Source of the DNA: Solimonas thermocellulolyticum
GTDB lineage: Bacteria > Pseudomonadota > Gammaproteobacteria > Nevskiales > Nevskiaceae
Direction of reading: 5' to 3'
Length of the DNA: 64,000 bases
NCBI RefSeq assembly: GCF_040327995.1
Contig: NZ_JBEPIJ010000011.1
Location: 1-64,000, forward strand
Of the stretch, positions 52,978-62,272 are shown one piece after another; position 1 is the stretch's first letter, and the number at the start of each line of letters is the position of its first letter. Under the pieces are notes generated by a model. The model saw only the letters and a program-made list of their open reading frames with translations, was not told where the DNA came from and did no database searches. A program made the translations under genes and the position numbers.

Positions 52978-54492
52978 TCAAGTGTTGTTGGCCAGCTCGA
53001 TCACGGTGCGCGCGGTTTTGCGCGCCGCCTTGGCCGAGTCGCTGCGGAACAGTTCGAGCTGGCTCAGGTACTCGGCGGTGATGTCCTGGGTGATGTATTC
53101 GCCGGTGAACACCGAGCAGTCGAAGCGCGTGATCGACGGGTTGCCGGCGCGCACCGCGTCGATCAGGTCTTCGAGGTCCTGGTAGATCAGGCGGTCGGCA
53201 CCGAGTAGGCGTTCGAGTTCATCCACGCTGCGGCCATGCGCGACCAGCTCGGCGCTGGTCGGCATGTCGATGCCATAGACATTCGGATACCGCACCGGCG
53301 GCGCCGCCGAGGCGAAGTAGACCTTCTTGGCGCCGGCGTCGCGCGCCATCTGGATGATCTCTTTGGAGGTCGTGCCGCGCACGATGGAGTCGTCGACCAG
53401 CAGCACGTTCTTGCCGCGGAATTCCAGATCGACCGGGTTGAGCTTCTGGCGCACCGACTTCTTGCGCTGCGCCTGCCCCGGCATGATGAAGGTGCGGCCG
53501 ATGTAGCGGTTCTTGATGAAACCTTCGCGGTAGCTCACGCCAAGACGCGCGGCCAGCTCAGCGCCGGCGACGCGCGAGGTGTCGGGGATCGGGATCACCA
53601 CGTCGATGTCGTGGTCCGGCCACTCGCGCAGGATCTTCTCGGCGAGCTTGATGCCCATGCGCAGGCGCGCCTTGTAGACGTAGATGTCGTCCATCACCGA
53701 ATCCGGCCGCGCAAGATAGACGTGCTCGAAGATGCACGGCGAATACACCGGATTGGCCGCGCACTGGCGCTTGTGCAGCTTGCCGTCGAGCGTGATCAGC
53801 ACGGCCTCGCCGGGTTGGATGTCGGCCAGTCGTTCGTAGCCGAGGGCATCGAGCGCGACCGATTCCGAAGCGATGAGGTAGTCCGGACCGTGCGCGGTCT
53901 CGCGCACACCATAGACCGCCGGACGGATGCCGTAGGGATCACGGAAACCGACGATGCCATACCCGGTGATCATCGCCACGCAGGCGTAAGCGCCGCGACA
54001 GCGCCGATGCACACCGGACACCGCGGCGAAGACGTCCTCCGGCGTCAGTCGCAGCGCGCCGCACTGCAACAGCTCGTGCGCGAAGACGTTGAGTAGGACT
54101 TCCGAGTCCGACTCGGTGTTGAGATGACGCCGGTCCTGCAGGAATAACTCCTGCTTGAGTTCTTCGGCATTGGTCAGATTGCCGTTGTGCGAGAGCGAGA
54201 TGCCGAACGGGGTATTGGTGTAGAACGGCTGGGCCTCGGCCGAGGTCGAGCAGCCGGCGGTCGGATAGCGCACGTGGGCCACGCCCATACGCCCGCGCAG
54301 CTTGACCATGTGCTCGTCGGCGCTGAACACATCGCGCACCAGGCCGTTGTCCTTACGCAGAAACAAGTGGTGGCCATCGTTCGTGATGATGCCGGCGGCA
54401 TCCTGGCCGCGGTGTTGCAGCATGGTCAGCGCATCGAACAGCTCGGCGTTGACGGCGGCGCTCTGGGAAACGATGCCGGCGATTCCGCACAT
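52978..54492 (-). CDS. purF: Amidophosphoribosyltransferase
   Basis: A 504-residue enzyme that commits PRPP to purine synthesis. The mature N-terminal Cys nucleophile is Cys2 (MCGIAGIVS). The glutaminase part includes GVAHVRYPTAG and HNGNLTN, and the phosphoribosyltransferase loop is VLLVDDSIVRGTTS. Length and residues are complete. The start is fixed by the essential Cys. It follows cvpA at a two-base gap and heads toward the terminator before metZ. Confidence 0.97.
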   Translation of the reverse strand: MCGIAGIVSQSAAVNAELFDALTMLQHRGQDAAGIITNDGHHLFLRKDNGLVRDVFSADEHMVKLRGRMGVAHVRYPTAGCSTSAEAQPFYTNTPFGISLSHNGNLTNAEELKQELFLQDRRHLNTESDSEVLLNVFAHELLQCGALRLTPEDVFAAVSGVHRRCRGAYACVAMITGYGIVGFRDPYGIRPAVYGVRETAHGPDYLIASESVALDALGYERLADIQPGEAVLITLDGKLHKRQCAANPVYSPCIFEHVYLARPDSVMDDIYVYKARLRMGIKLAEKILREWPDHDIDVVIPIPDTSRVAGAELAARLGVSYREGFIKNRYIGRTFIMPGQAQRKKSVRQKLNPVDLEFRGKNVLLVDDSIVRGTTSKEIIQMARDAGAKKVYFASAAPPVRYPNVYGIDMPTSAELVAHGRSVDELERLLGADRLIYQDLEDLIDAVRAGNPSITRFDCSVFTGEYITQDITAEYLSQLELFRSDSAKAARKTARTVIELANNT

Positions 54493-54494
54493 GG

Positions 54495-55067
54495 CTATGG
54501 ACTGAACAAGATGGACGTGGGCATTGCAGCCGCCGGCGCGGTGCGCGGCTCCGCCGCGGCGGGCGCCGCCGGGTCTGGAGCCGGTTCGATCAACTCGAGC
54601 CAGGACTCCGGCAGCACCTTGGCAAAACCCTGTGCCAGCGGCTCGAACTGGCCGATCAGCGCCGAGGACCGCCACCAGGTGGCCTCGGCGGCACCCATGC
54701 GGCCGGCGACGAGCACGAACAGGCTGACGAGCACGACCGCACGCACCATGCCCAGACCGCCGCCGAGCGTACGATCGGCCGGCGAGAAACCGCTTTCGCG
54801 CACCAGGCGCACCAATAGATGCGTCAACAGCGCGCCAACCAGCAAAGCCAGCAGGAACACCCCAGCGCAGGCCGCCGCCATCGCCAGCACCGGGTCGGGG
54901 ATATGCGGCGCGAGCATCGCCGCCGCCGGCCGGTGGAACATCCACGCAAGAACGAAGGCGGCGATCCAGGTCAGCAGGCTGAACACCTCATGGATCAGAC
55001 CGCGCCAGACGCCGAGCAGCATCGAAACCACGAAAACGCCCAGTATGCTGTAGTCGACCCAGGTCAT
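54495..55067 (-). CDS. cvpA: CvpA family inner-membrane protein
   Basis: A 190-residue protein with four predicted membrane helices in the first 130 residues (ILGVFVVSMLLGVWRGLI, AFVLAWMF, AGVFLLALLVGALL, MVRAVVLVSLFVLVAG). It has a polar, Pro/Ala-rich C-terminal tail. CvpA was named from colicin V production; in gammaproteobacteria it is linked to bile-salt and envelope stress resistance, but its mechanism is unknown. It is immediately upstream of purF, the usual arrangement. Confidence 0.93.
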   Translation of the reverse strand: MTWVDYSILGVFVVSMLLGVWRGLIHEVFSLLTWIAAFVLAWMFHRPAAAMLAPHIPDPVLAMAAACAGVFLLALLVGALLTHLLVRLVRESGFSPADRTLGGGLGMVRAVVLVSLFVLVAGRMGAAEATWWRSSALIGQFEPLAQGFAKVLPESWLELIEPAPDPAAPAAAEPRTAPAAAMPTSILFSP

Positions 55068-55142
55068 GCCGCGTGCGCTGAGGAAGGCCGCGCGATTCTA
55101 CCACCGCGAGCCTCCCTACCTGCGCCGAGCGCGGCCGCGGCC

Positions 55143-55844
55143 TCAAGGCTTGACGACGCGGGCCTCGGTCATGCCGGCGCGCACGATCTGCGCATGCGCG
55201 GCCTCGGCGCGCGCAGCGCTGTCGTAAGGACCGGCACGCACGCGATACAAGGTGCCGGCGGCGGCCTCGATCGGGGCGATGATCACGGTCTGCCCCAGCG
55301 CCGCGAGCCGTGACTCCATCTCGCGCGCATTGCCGATGTCGGCATACGAGCCGACCTGCACCCACCATTGCGGCGCGCCCACGGCGGCCGGAGCCGGCGT
55401 CGGCCGCGGGGTGACGCTGGGCGTGGGTGTCGCCGCGGGTGTCGGCACGACCGTGGGCTTGGGGCTCGGCGTCGCGGTCGGCTTTGGCGTCGGCTTCGGG
55501 GTCGCGGTCGGCGTCGGCCGAGCCGCGGGGCTGGGCGTGGGTGGGGGTGTCGCCACCGATCGCACCACCGACAAGCTCGACGACAGCTTGAGCGGCTCGC
55601 CATGCGGCGCCGACGCATCATCGGTGTCGATCTCGGGCGGGTTGCCCTCGTCGGCGGCTGCCGGCGCGCCTGCGGCCGGCGGCAGTGTGGCGATGGCGTC
55701 TTCCTGCAACGGAATCGTGACCGTGCGCAGGTCTTCGTCCGCGGCCGGCGGAAGGCGCGGTTCCGGCAGCAGCGCGGCCAGGGCCAGGGCGACCAGTACG
55801 ATGACGGTGGCACCGACCAGTCGGCGTTTGAGGGTGTCGTTCAT
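55143..55844 (-). CDS. dedD: SPOR-domain protein (DedD-like)
   Basis: A 233-residue divisome protein. A single N-terminal membrane anchor (about 10–27) is followed by a periplasmic linker with long Pro/Thr repeats and a C-terminal SPOR domain (WWVQVGSYADIGNAREMESRLAALGQTV in two parts) that binds denuded septal glycan. DedD helps cell constriction. Its position between folC and cvpA matches the usual gene order. The linker (about 100–145) is rich in PTP/TPK repeats. Confidence 0.9.
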   Translation of the reverse strand: MNDTLKRRLVGATVIVLVALALAALLPEPRLPPAADEDLRTVTIPLQEDAIATLPPAAGAPAAADEGNPPEIDTDDASAPHGEPLKLSSSLSVVRSVATPPPTPSPAARPTPTATPKPTPKPTATPSPKPTVVPTPAATPTPSVTPRPTPAPAAVGAPQWWVQVGSYADIGNAREMESRLAALGQTVIIAPIEAAAGTLYRVRAGPYDSAARAEAAHAQIVRAGMTEARVVKP

Positions 55845-55860
55845 CGAATGGCGGGGGCGA

Positions 55861-57117
55861 TCAGCGTGGATCTTCGGAATCGATCAGCGCCGCGGCGGCG
55901 GCCACGGTCAGGAAAGAGCCGGTGACGACGATGCGTCCGTCGCCGGCGCGCGCACGCGCGGCGGCGAGCGCTGCGGCCATATTCTCGCAGCATTGCAGCG
56001 CCACGTGGCGCGGCCCGATCGCGGCGGCCAGGGCCTTGGCGCTCATGCCGCGCGGCGGCGGCAGTTCGACCAGGATCAATGCGTCGAAGCAGCCGGCGAG
56101 CGCATCGACGAAGGCCGCGTGCGGCTTGTCGGCGAGCATGCCGAGCACGAGCACGCGCGGCGCCGCGGCGCCCTGCGCGCGCAGGTGGTCGGCCAGCACC
56201 TCGGCGGCCTCGCGGTTGTGGGCAACGTCGAGCAGGTAGCGGCCGCGCGACTCGCAGCGCCCGGGCAGGTACAAGCGTGGCAGCGCACGCCGGATCGCGG
56301 CCTCGTCGACGCGGCAGCGTTGCTGCAGCGCATCGACCAAGGCGATGACGCCGGCGGCGTTGCGCAGTTGCGCCGGTCCGCGGAGTCCCGGCGCCGGCAA
56401 GCCGCCGAGACGGCGCTGCGCCGTCCACCAGTCGAAGCCCTGCGCGTTCGCCGTACAGCCGAAATCGACGCCGATGCGGCGCAGTACGGCGCCCGTCGCC
56501 GCCGCGGCATCGAGCAATCCGGCCGGCGGGTCGGGGTCGGCGATGATCGCCGGCCGCCCGGCGCGGAAGATGCCGGCCTTCTCGCGGCCGATGCTGTCGC
56601 GATCGGGGCCGAGCCAGTCGGTGTGATCCAGGCCGATGTTGGTCACCAGCGCGGCGTCGGCATCGACCAGGTTGACGGCATCGAGGCGTCCGCCTAAGCC
56701 GACTTCGAGCACCTGCACGTCCACCTCGGCCGCGGCGAACAGCCACAGCGCCGCCAGCGTGCCGTACTCGAAATAGGTCAGCGGCGTGTCCGCGCGCACG
56801 CGCTCGATCGCCTCGAATGCACGGCACAGCGACTGGTCGTCGACGTCGACGCCGTCGATGCGTACGCGCTCGTTGTAGTGCAGCAGATGCGGCGAGGTAT
56901 ACAGGCCGACGCGGTGACCGGCCTCGCGGTAGATCAGCGCGGCCAGATGGGCGCTCGACCCCTTGCCGTTGGTGCCGCCGATGGTGACGGTCAGCGGCCG
57001 CGCCGACGGCAGGCCCAGACGGGCAGCGACGCAGCGCACGCGGTTGAGTCCGAGGTCGATCGCCCGCCCGTGCAGGGTTTCCTGCCAGCGTAGCCAGTCG
57101 TGGAGCGTGCGCGTCAT
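55861..57117 (-). CDS. folC: Bifunctional folylpolyglutamate synthase/dihydrofolate synthase
   Basis: A 418-residue Mur-ligase-fold enzyme that makes dihydrofolate from dihydropteroate and adds glutamates to folates. The P-loop is IGGTNGKGSSAHL (about residue 48). VLEVGLGGRLDAVN and the ligase motif DVAHNREAA are present. The length is normal. It sits between accD and dedD. The start precedes the conserved LRWQETLHGRAIDLG. Confidence 0.94.
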   Translation of the reverse strand: MTRTLHDWLRWQETLHGRAIDLGLNRVRCVAARLGLPSARPLTVTIGGTNGKGSSAHLAALIYREAGHRVGLYTSPHLLHYNERVRIDGVDVDDQSLCRAFEAIERVRADTPLTYFEYGTLAALWLFAAAEVDVQVLEVGLGGRLDAVNLVDADAALVTNIGLDHTDWLGPDRDSIGREKAGIFRAGRPAIIADPDPPAGLLDAAAATGAVLRRIGVDFGCTANAQGFDWWTAQRRLGGLPAPGLRGPAQLRNAAGVIALVDALQQRCRVDEAAIRRALPRLYLPGRCESRGRYLLDVAHNREAAEVLADHLRAQGAAAPRVLVLGMLADKPHAAFVDALAGCFDALILVELPPPRGMSAKALAAAIGPRHVALQCCENMAAALAAARARAGDGRIVVTGSFLTVAAAAALIDSEDPR

Positions 57118-57139
57118 GGGCCTTGGGGCCCCGGGACCA

Positions 57140-58024
57140 TCAGGCGGGACCGACGCTCGGCGAGAAGTGGGTCAGCATCGCCAGCATGCGGTAGATGCGA
57201 TCGCGCATCTCGCGGCGATCCACGATCAGATCGATCGCCCCCTTTTCGAGCAGGAACTCGGCGCGCTGGAAACCCTCGGGCAGCTTCTGGCGCACGGTCT
57301 GCTCGATCACGCGCGGACCGGCGAAACCGATCAGCGCGCGCGGCTCGGCGATGTGCACGTCGCCGAGCATCGCGCAGCTCGCGGACACGCCGCCCATCGT
57401 CGGATGGGTGAACACCGAGATATAGGGCAGCCCGCGCTCGGCGAGCTTGGTCAGGGCCGCCGAGGTCTTGGCCATCTGTAGCAGCGAGTACAGCGACTCC
57501 TGCATGCGGGCACCGCCCGAGGCATGAAAGCAGACGAAGGGCACGCCGAACTCGAGGCAGGCGTTGATGCCGCGCACGAACTTCTCGCCGACGACGCTGC
57601 CCATGGAACCGCCCATGAAGCCGAACTCGAAGGCCGCCGCGACGACCGGCATGCCGACGAGCTGGCCGCGGATCACGATCAGCGCGTCCTGCTCGTTGGT
57701 TTCGTTCTGCGCCTCTTTGAGGCGGTCGGTGTACTTGCGGCTGTCCTTGAACTTGAGCGGATCCTTGGGGGCGACTTCGGCGCCGATCTCGAAGCGCGGC
57801 TCCGGATCCAGAAACTGGTCGAGACGATGGCGCGCGCCGATCGCACGGTGGGCGCCGCACTTGGGGCAGACCTCCAAGGTGCGTTCGAGCTCGGCCCGGT
57901 ACAGCACCGACTGGCAGCTCTCGCACTTGGTCCACAAGCCTTCCGGCACGTTGCGCTTGCGCGCGTTGCTGGAGAGCAGCTTTGAACCGGCAATCTTGTC
58001 GAGCCAACTCATCGAATCGGACAT
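57140..58024 (-). CDS. accD: Acetyl-CoA carboxylase, carboxyltransferase subunit beta
   Basis: A 294-residue subunit that with AccA transfers CO2 from biotin to acetyl-CoA for fatty-acid synthesis. The N-terminal zinc ribbon has CESC at about 34–37 and CPKC at about 53–56. The crotonase-like domain holds FHASGGARMQESLYSLLQM (oxyanion region, split by a loop). The start at 58024 is chosen because the conserved SWLDKI follows. It lies between trpA and folC. Confidence 0.96.
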   Translation of the reverse strand: MSDSMSWLDKIAGSKLLSSNARKRNVPEGLWTKCESCQSVLYRAELERTLEVCPKCGAHRAIGARHRLDQFLDPEPRFEIGAEVAPKDPLKFKDSRKYTDRLKEAQNETNEQDALIVIRGQLVGMPVVAAAFEFGFMGGSMGSVVGEKFVRGINACLEFGVPFVCFHASGGARMQESLYSLLQMAKTSAALTKLAERGLPYISVFTHPTMGGVSASCAMLGDVHIAEPRALIGFAGPRVIEQTVRQKLPEGFQRAEFLLEKGAIDLIVDRREMRDRIYRMLAMLTHFSPSVGPA

Positions 58025-58051
58025 AGTCGCGACGGGAAGGGTGGGCCAATC

Positions 58052-58864
58052 TTAGCCGTGGCCGGCGTCCAGCGCCTGGCGGAGCTCCTGCAGCCGTGTC
58101 TGCAACGTCGGCGCGAGCCGCTCGGGCTGCTGCTGCAGGCGTTCGATCTCCGACACCAGGGCGCTGCCGACGACCACGCCGTCGGCGATGCGCCCGATCG
58201 CCTGCGCCGAGGCAGCGTCGCGGATGCCGAAGCCGACCGCGATCGGCAGATCGCTGTGGCGACGGATCGCGTCGAGCTTGGCGCGGACGCTGGCGGCATC
58301 GAGGTGCGCGGCGCCGGTGACGCCCTTGAGCGAGACGTAGTACAGATAGCCGCTGGCGGCGTGTGCGACCTTCGTGATGCGCGCCTCGGGACTGGTCGGC
58401 GCCAAGAGGAAAATGCAGTCGAGCCCGCGCTTGCGCAGCGCCGGCAGATAGTCCTGCGCTTCCTCGAGCGCGAGATCGACGATCAGCACCCCGTCGACAC
58501 CGACCTCGCGCGCACGCTCGGCGAAGGCCTCGACGCCGCGCATCTCGATCGGATTGAGATAACCCATCAGCACCACCGGCGTGTGCGCATCGTCGCGACG
58601 GAACGCAGCGACCATGTCGAGGATGTCCCAGAGCCCGGTGCCGTGCGCGAGCGCGCGTTCGCAGGCGAGCTGGATCACCGGGCCGTCGGCCATCGGGTCG
58701 GAGAACGGCACGCCGAGTTCGATCAGGTCGGCCCCGCCGCGCACCAGCGCGTGCATCAGCGCCACCGTGTACTGCGGCGCCGGATCGCCGGCGGTGATGT
58801 ACGGAATCAGCGCCTTGCGGCCGGACGCGCGCAGGGCGGCGAAGCGTTTTTCGATGCGGTTCAT
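58052..58864 (-). CDS. trpA: Tryptophan synthase alpha chain
   Basis: A 270-residue TIM barrel that cleaves indole-3-glycerol phosphate. The catalytic Glu is in LIELGVPFSDPMADGP with its Asp in the following DPMADGP stretch. VLMGYLNPI and LLAPTSPEARI are present. The N-terminus MNRIEKRFAALRASGRKALIPY fixes the start at 58864. It follows trpB by 49 bases and is followed by accD. Indole passes directly to the beta chain. Confidence 0.97.
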   Translation of the reverse strand: MNRIEKRFAALRASGRKALIPYITAGDPAPQYTVALMHALVRGGADLIELGVPFSDPMADGPVIQLACERALAHGTGLWDILDMVAAFRRDDAHTPVVLMGYLNPIEMRGVEAFAERAREVGVDGVLIVDLALEEAQDYLPALRKRGLDCIFLLAPTSPEARITKVAHAASGYLYYVSLKGVTGAAHLDAASVRAKLDAIRRHSDLPIAVGFGIRDAASAQAIGRIADGVVVGSALVSEIERLQQQPERLAPTLQTRLQELRQALDAGHG

Positions 58865-58913
58865 GCTCAAGCGAGAAATCGGGCCGCCGAAGGCCAAGGT
58901 TCGAACGAAACGT

Positions 58914-60110
<1,197 letters not shown>

Positions 60111-60160
60111 GCTTGCACTCTCGGGGCCCCGGCGCACGCTCGCAGCGGGAGCCTTGGACT

Positions 60161-60793
60161 TTACGCCGTACTGCGATCGGCGCGCCGCACCGCCGCGACG
60201 AAGGCGCGCATTTTCTGCGCATCCTTGACGCCGGGCCGCGCTTCGATGCCGCTCGACACGTCGACGGCATACGGCCGCAACGCGCGGATACCGCGGCCGA
60301 CGTTCTGCGGCGTCAGGCCGCCGGCGAGGATCAGCGGCTTGCGGCTTGCCGTCGCCCGCGCCCAGTCGAAGGTCTTGCCGCTGCCGCCCATGTCGCCCGG
60401 CACATGACTGTCGAGCAGCAGCGCGCTGGCGTGGCGGTGACGCCGCGCCTCGCGCGCGAGATCGACCGCGCCCCCCATGGCCACGGCCTTGACGTACGGT
60501 AGGCCGAAGCTCGCGCAGAACGCCGGCGTCTCGCCGCCGTGGAACTGCAGCAGATGCGGACGCAGCAGCTCGATCGCCCTTTGCACGAAAGCCGCGTCGG
60601 CATCCATGAACAAGGCCACGCTGGTCACCAGCGGCGGCAGCTTTGCGCGTAGCAGCGCGGCGCGTTCGGGATCGAGATAGCGCTTGCTCGCCGGCACCAG
60701 CACGAAACCAAGCGCATCCACGCCCAGATCGACCGCCAGCGCTGCGTCCACCGCGCGGCGGATGCCGCAGAACTTGATGCGGGTACGGAACAC
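60161..60793 (-). CDS. trpF: Phosphoribosylanthranilate isomerase
   Basis: A TIM-barrel isomerase of about 210 residues for the third tryptophan step. The catalytic Cys is in IKFCGIRR (about residue 9) and the acid region in LLLDSHVPGD. The start is uncertain: a GTG at 60793 (chosen) or a TTG at 60799; both are weak and no strong ribosome site precedes either. It is 10 bases from the truA stop. The alternative start adds only two residues. Confidence 0.92.
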   Translation of the reverse strand: MFRTRIKFCGIRRAVDAALAVDLGVDALGFVLVPASKRYLDPERAALLRAKLPPLVTSVALFMDADAAFVQRAIELLRPHLLQFHGGETPAFCASFGLPYVKAVAMGGAVDLAREARRHRHASALLLDSHVPGDMGGSGKTFDWARATASRKPLILAGGLTPQNVGRGIRALRPYAVDVSSGIEARPGVKDAQKMRAFVAAVRRADRSTA

Positions 60794-60802
60794 GGGCAAC
60801 GG

Positions 60803-61588
60803 TCAGACCGGGGGGAAGACGAATGCGGGCGGCGCCGGGAGCGCGAATTCTGCCGGATATTCCGGACCCACGAAATACAACCCCGCGGCCGGCGCAGTCA
60901 TGCCCGCGGCGTTGCGGTCACGCGCCGCGAGGACCTCGGCGACCCAGCACGGCGGCTGCTTGCCGAGGCCGACCACGACCAGCGTGCCGACGATGTTGCG
61001 CACCATGTGGTGCAAGAAGGCATTGCCGGTGACGTCGACCACGACGAACTCGCCGTGCCGGCGCACATGGATCGCATCGAGCCGGCGCATCGGCGTCGGC
61101 GACTGACACTGCGAATCGCGGAACGAAGAAAAATCGTGCTCGCCGAGCAGCGCCTGCGCGGCCACATGCATCGCCGTGGCGTCGAGCGGCTGCGGCCACC
61201 AGCCGGCGCGCGCGTGCACCAGGGCGCTGCGCGCACGATGGTTGTGGATCAGATAGCGGTAGTGGCGGCGCAGCGCGCTGTGGCGCGCGTGGAAGCGTGT
61301 GTCCACCGCGCGCACCCAGCGCAGCGCCAGATCCGGCGTCAACTGGGCGTTGGTCCCGAGCAGCCATGCATGGGGCGAGCGCGGCGCGTCGGAGTCGAAG
61401 TGCGCGATCTGCTGCACGGCGTGGACGCCGGCATCGGTGCGGCCGGCCGCGGTCACCGTCACCGCATGCGCGGCCACCGCCGAGAGCGCGCGTTCGAGCT
61501 CGGACTGCACGGTGAGCCGTCCCGGCAGGGCCTGCCAGCCACTGAACGCGGCGCCGTGGTACTCGATGCCGACGGCGATGCGGCTCAT
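60803..61588 (-). CDS. truA: tRNA pseudouridine(38-40) synthase
   Basis: A 261-residue enzyme that makes pseudouridine at positions 38–40 of many tRNAs. The catalytic Asp is in AAGRTDAGVHAV (about residue 52). The C-terminal domain holds FRDSQCQSPTP and HHMVRNIVGTL. The start MSRIAVGIEYHG is the conserved one, though a longer in-frame extension exists. It overlaps the EcfT-like gene stop by four bases. Confidence 0.96.
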   Translation of the reverse strand: MSRIAVGIEYHGAAFSGWQALPGRLTVQSELERALSAVAAHAVTVTAAGRTDAGVHAVQQIAHFDSDAPRSPHAWLLGTNAQLTPDLALRWVRAVDTRFHARHSALRRHYRYLIHNHRARSALVHARAGWWPQPLDATAMHVAAQALLGEHDFSSFRDSQCQSPTPMRRLDAIHVRRHGEFVVVDVTGNAFLHHMVRNIVGTLVVVGLGKQPPCWVAEVLAARDRNAAGMTAPAAGLYFVGPEYPAEFALPAPPAFVFPPV

Positions 61589-62256
61589 GCCAGGCCGCCC
61601 TGGATCGCGGCGTGCAGCGCCGCCAGCAGCCCCAGCACCAGCAGCCACTCCCACCAGCGCGGCGCGCGCGCCGCCGGCAGCTCGACCGTGCCGCCATCGA
61701 CGGCGCGCGCCTCGTCCTCGATCTGCTCGATCAGTTGCGCCGCGCGCCGCCACACGCCGCCGTCTTCTCGGGGCGCGGACAGCAAGCGCCGCTCCAGGCT
61801 GCTGACGCGATCCAGCGCCAGCGCGATGCGCAGTCCGACACGATCCGGATCGACGCCGAACACGCGCAGCGGCCGCAGCAGCGTGCGCACGGCCATCACC
61901 AGTTGTGCCGTGGAGGTCAGGGCCAGCAGCAGGTAGACCGCGAGCATGAGGTCGATCAGCACCAGCGCCCGGCGCAGGCCTTCGGTGAGTCCTTCACGGC
62001 TCAGGCCCGGCAGCGCCGGCGCCAGTGGCTCGCCGGGCGTGAAACCGCCGTAGAGCACGAGAATCGCCAGCAGCAACCAGCGCAGACGAAAGACGCCGGC
62101 GCGCAGCCGTGCCAGCGCATCAGCGGCCAGCGCCCGATGCAGGATCAGAGCGGCTGCGGCAATCAGCGCCAGCGAGCTCAGCGCCATCATCGGCAGCGCC
62201 GAGGCCAGCGCCAGCAGCAGCAGCACGCGCACCGCCGGATGCACGCTCAGCGGCAA
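61585..62256 (-). CDS. CbiQ/EcfT-like transmembrane protein
   Basis: A 223-residue membrane protein with about five helices. A segment around residues 110–165 (STAQLVMAVRTLLRPLRVFGVDPDRVGLRIALALDRV in two parts) resembles the coupling region of CbiQ/EcfT, the energy-coupling T component of vitamin or metal ECF transporters. No ATPase or S component is adjacent, so it may work with distant genes or have another role. The start is uncertain: TTG at 62256 or GTG at 62244. It overlaps truA (ATGA) and sits between fimV and truA. Confidence 0.72.
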   Translation of the reverse strand: MPLSVHPAVRVLLLLALASALPMMALSSLALIAAAALILHRALAADALARLRAGVFRLRWLLLAILVLYGGFTPGEPLAPALPGLSREGLTEGLRRALVLIDLMLAVYLLLALTSTAQLVMAVRTLLRPLRVFGVDPDRVGLRIALALDRVSSLERRLLSAPREDGGVWRRAAQLIEQIEDEARAVDGGTVELPAARAPRWWEWLLVLGLLAALHAAIQGGLA

Positions 62257-62272
62257 GTCGGCGACCGCGCCA

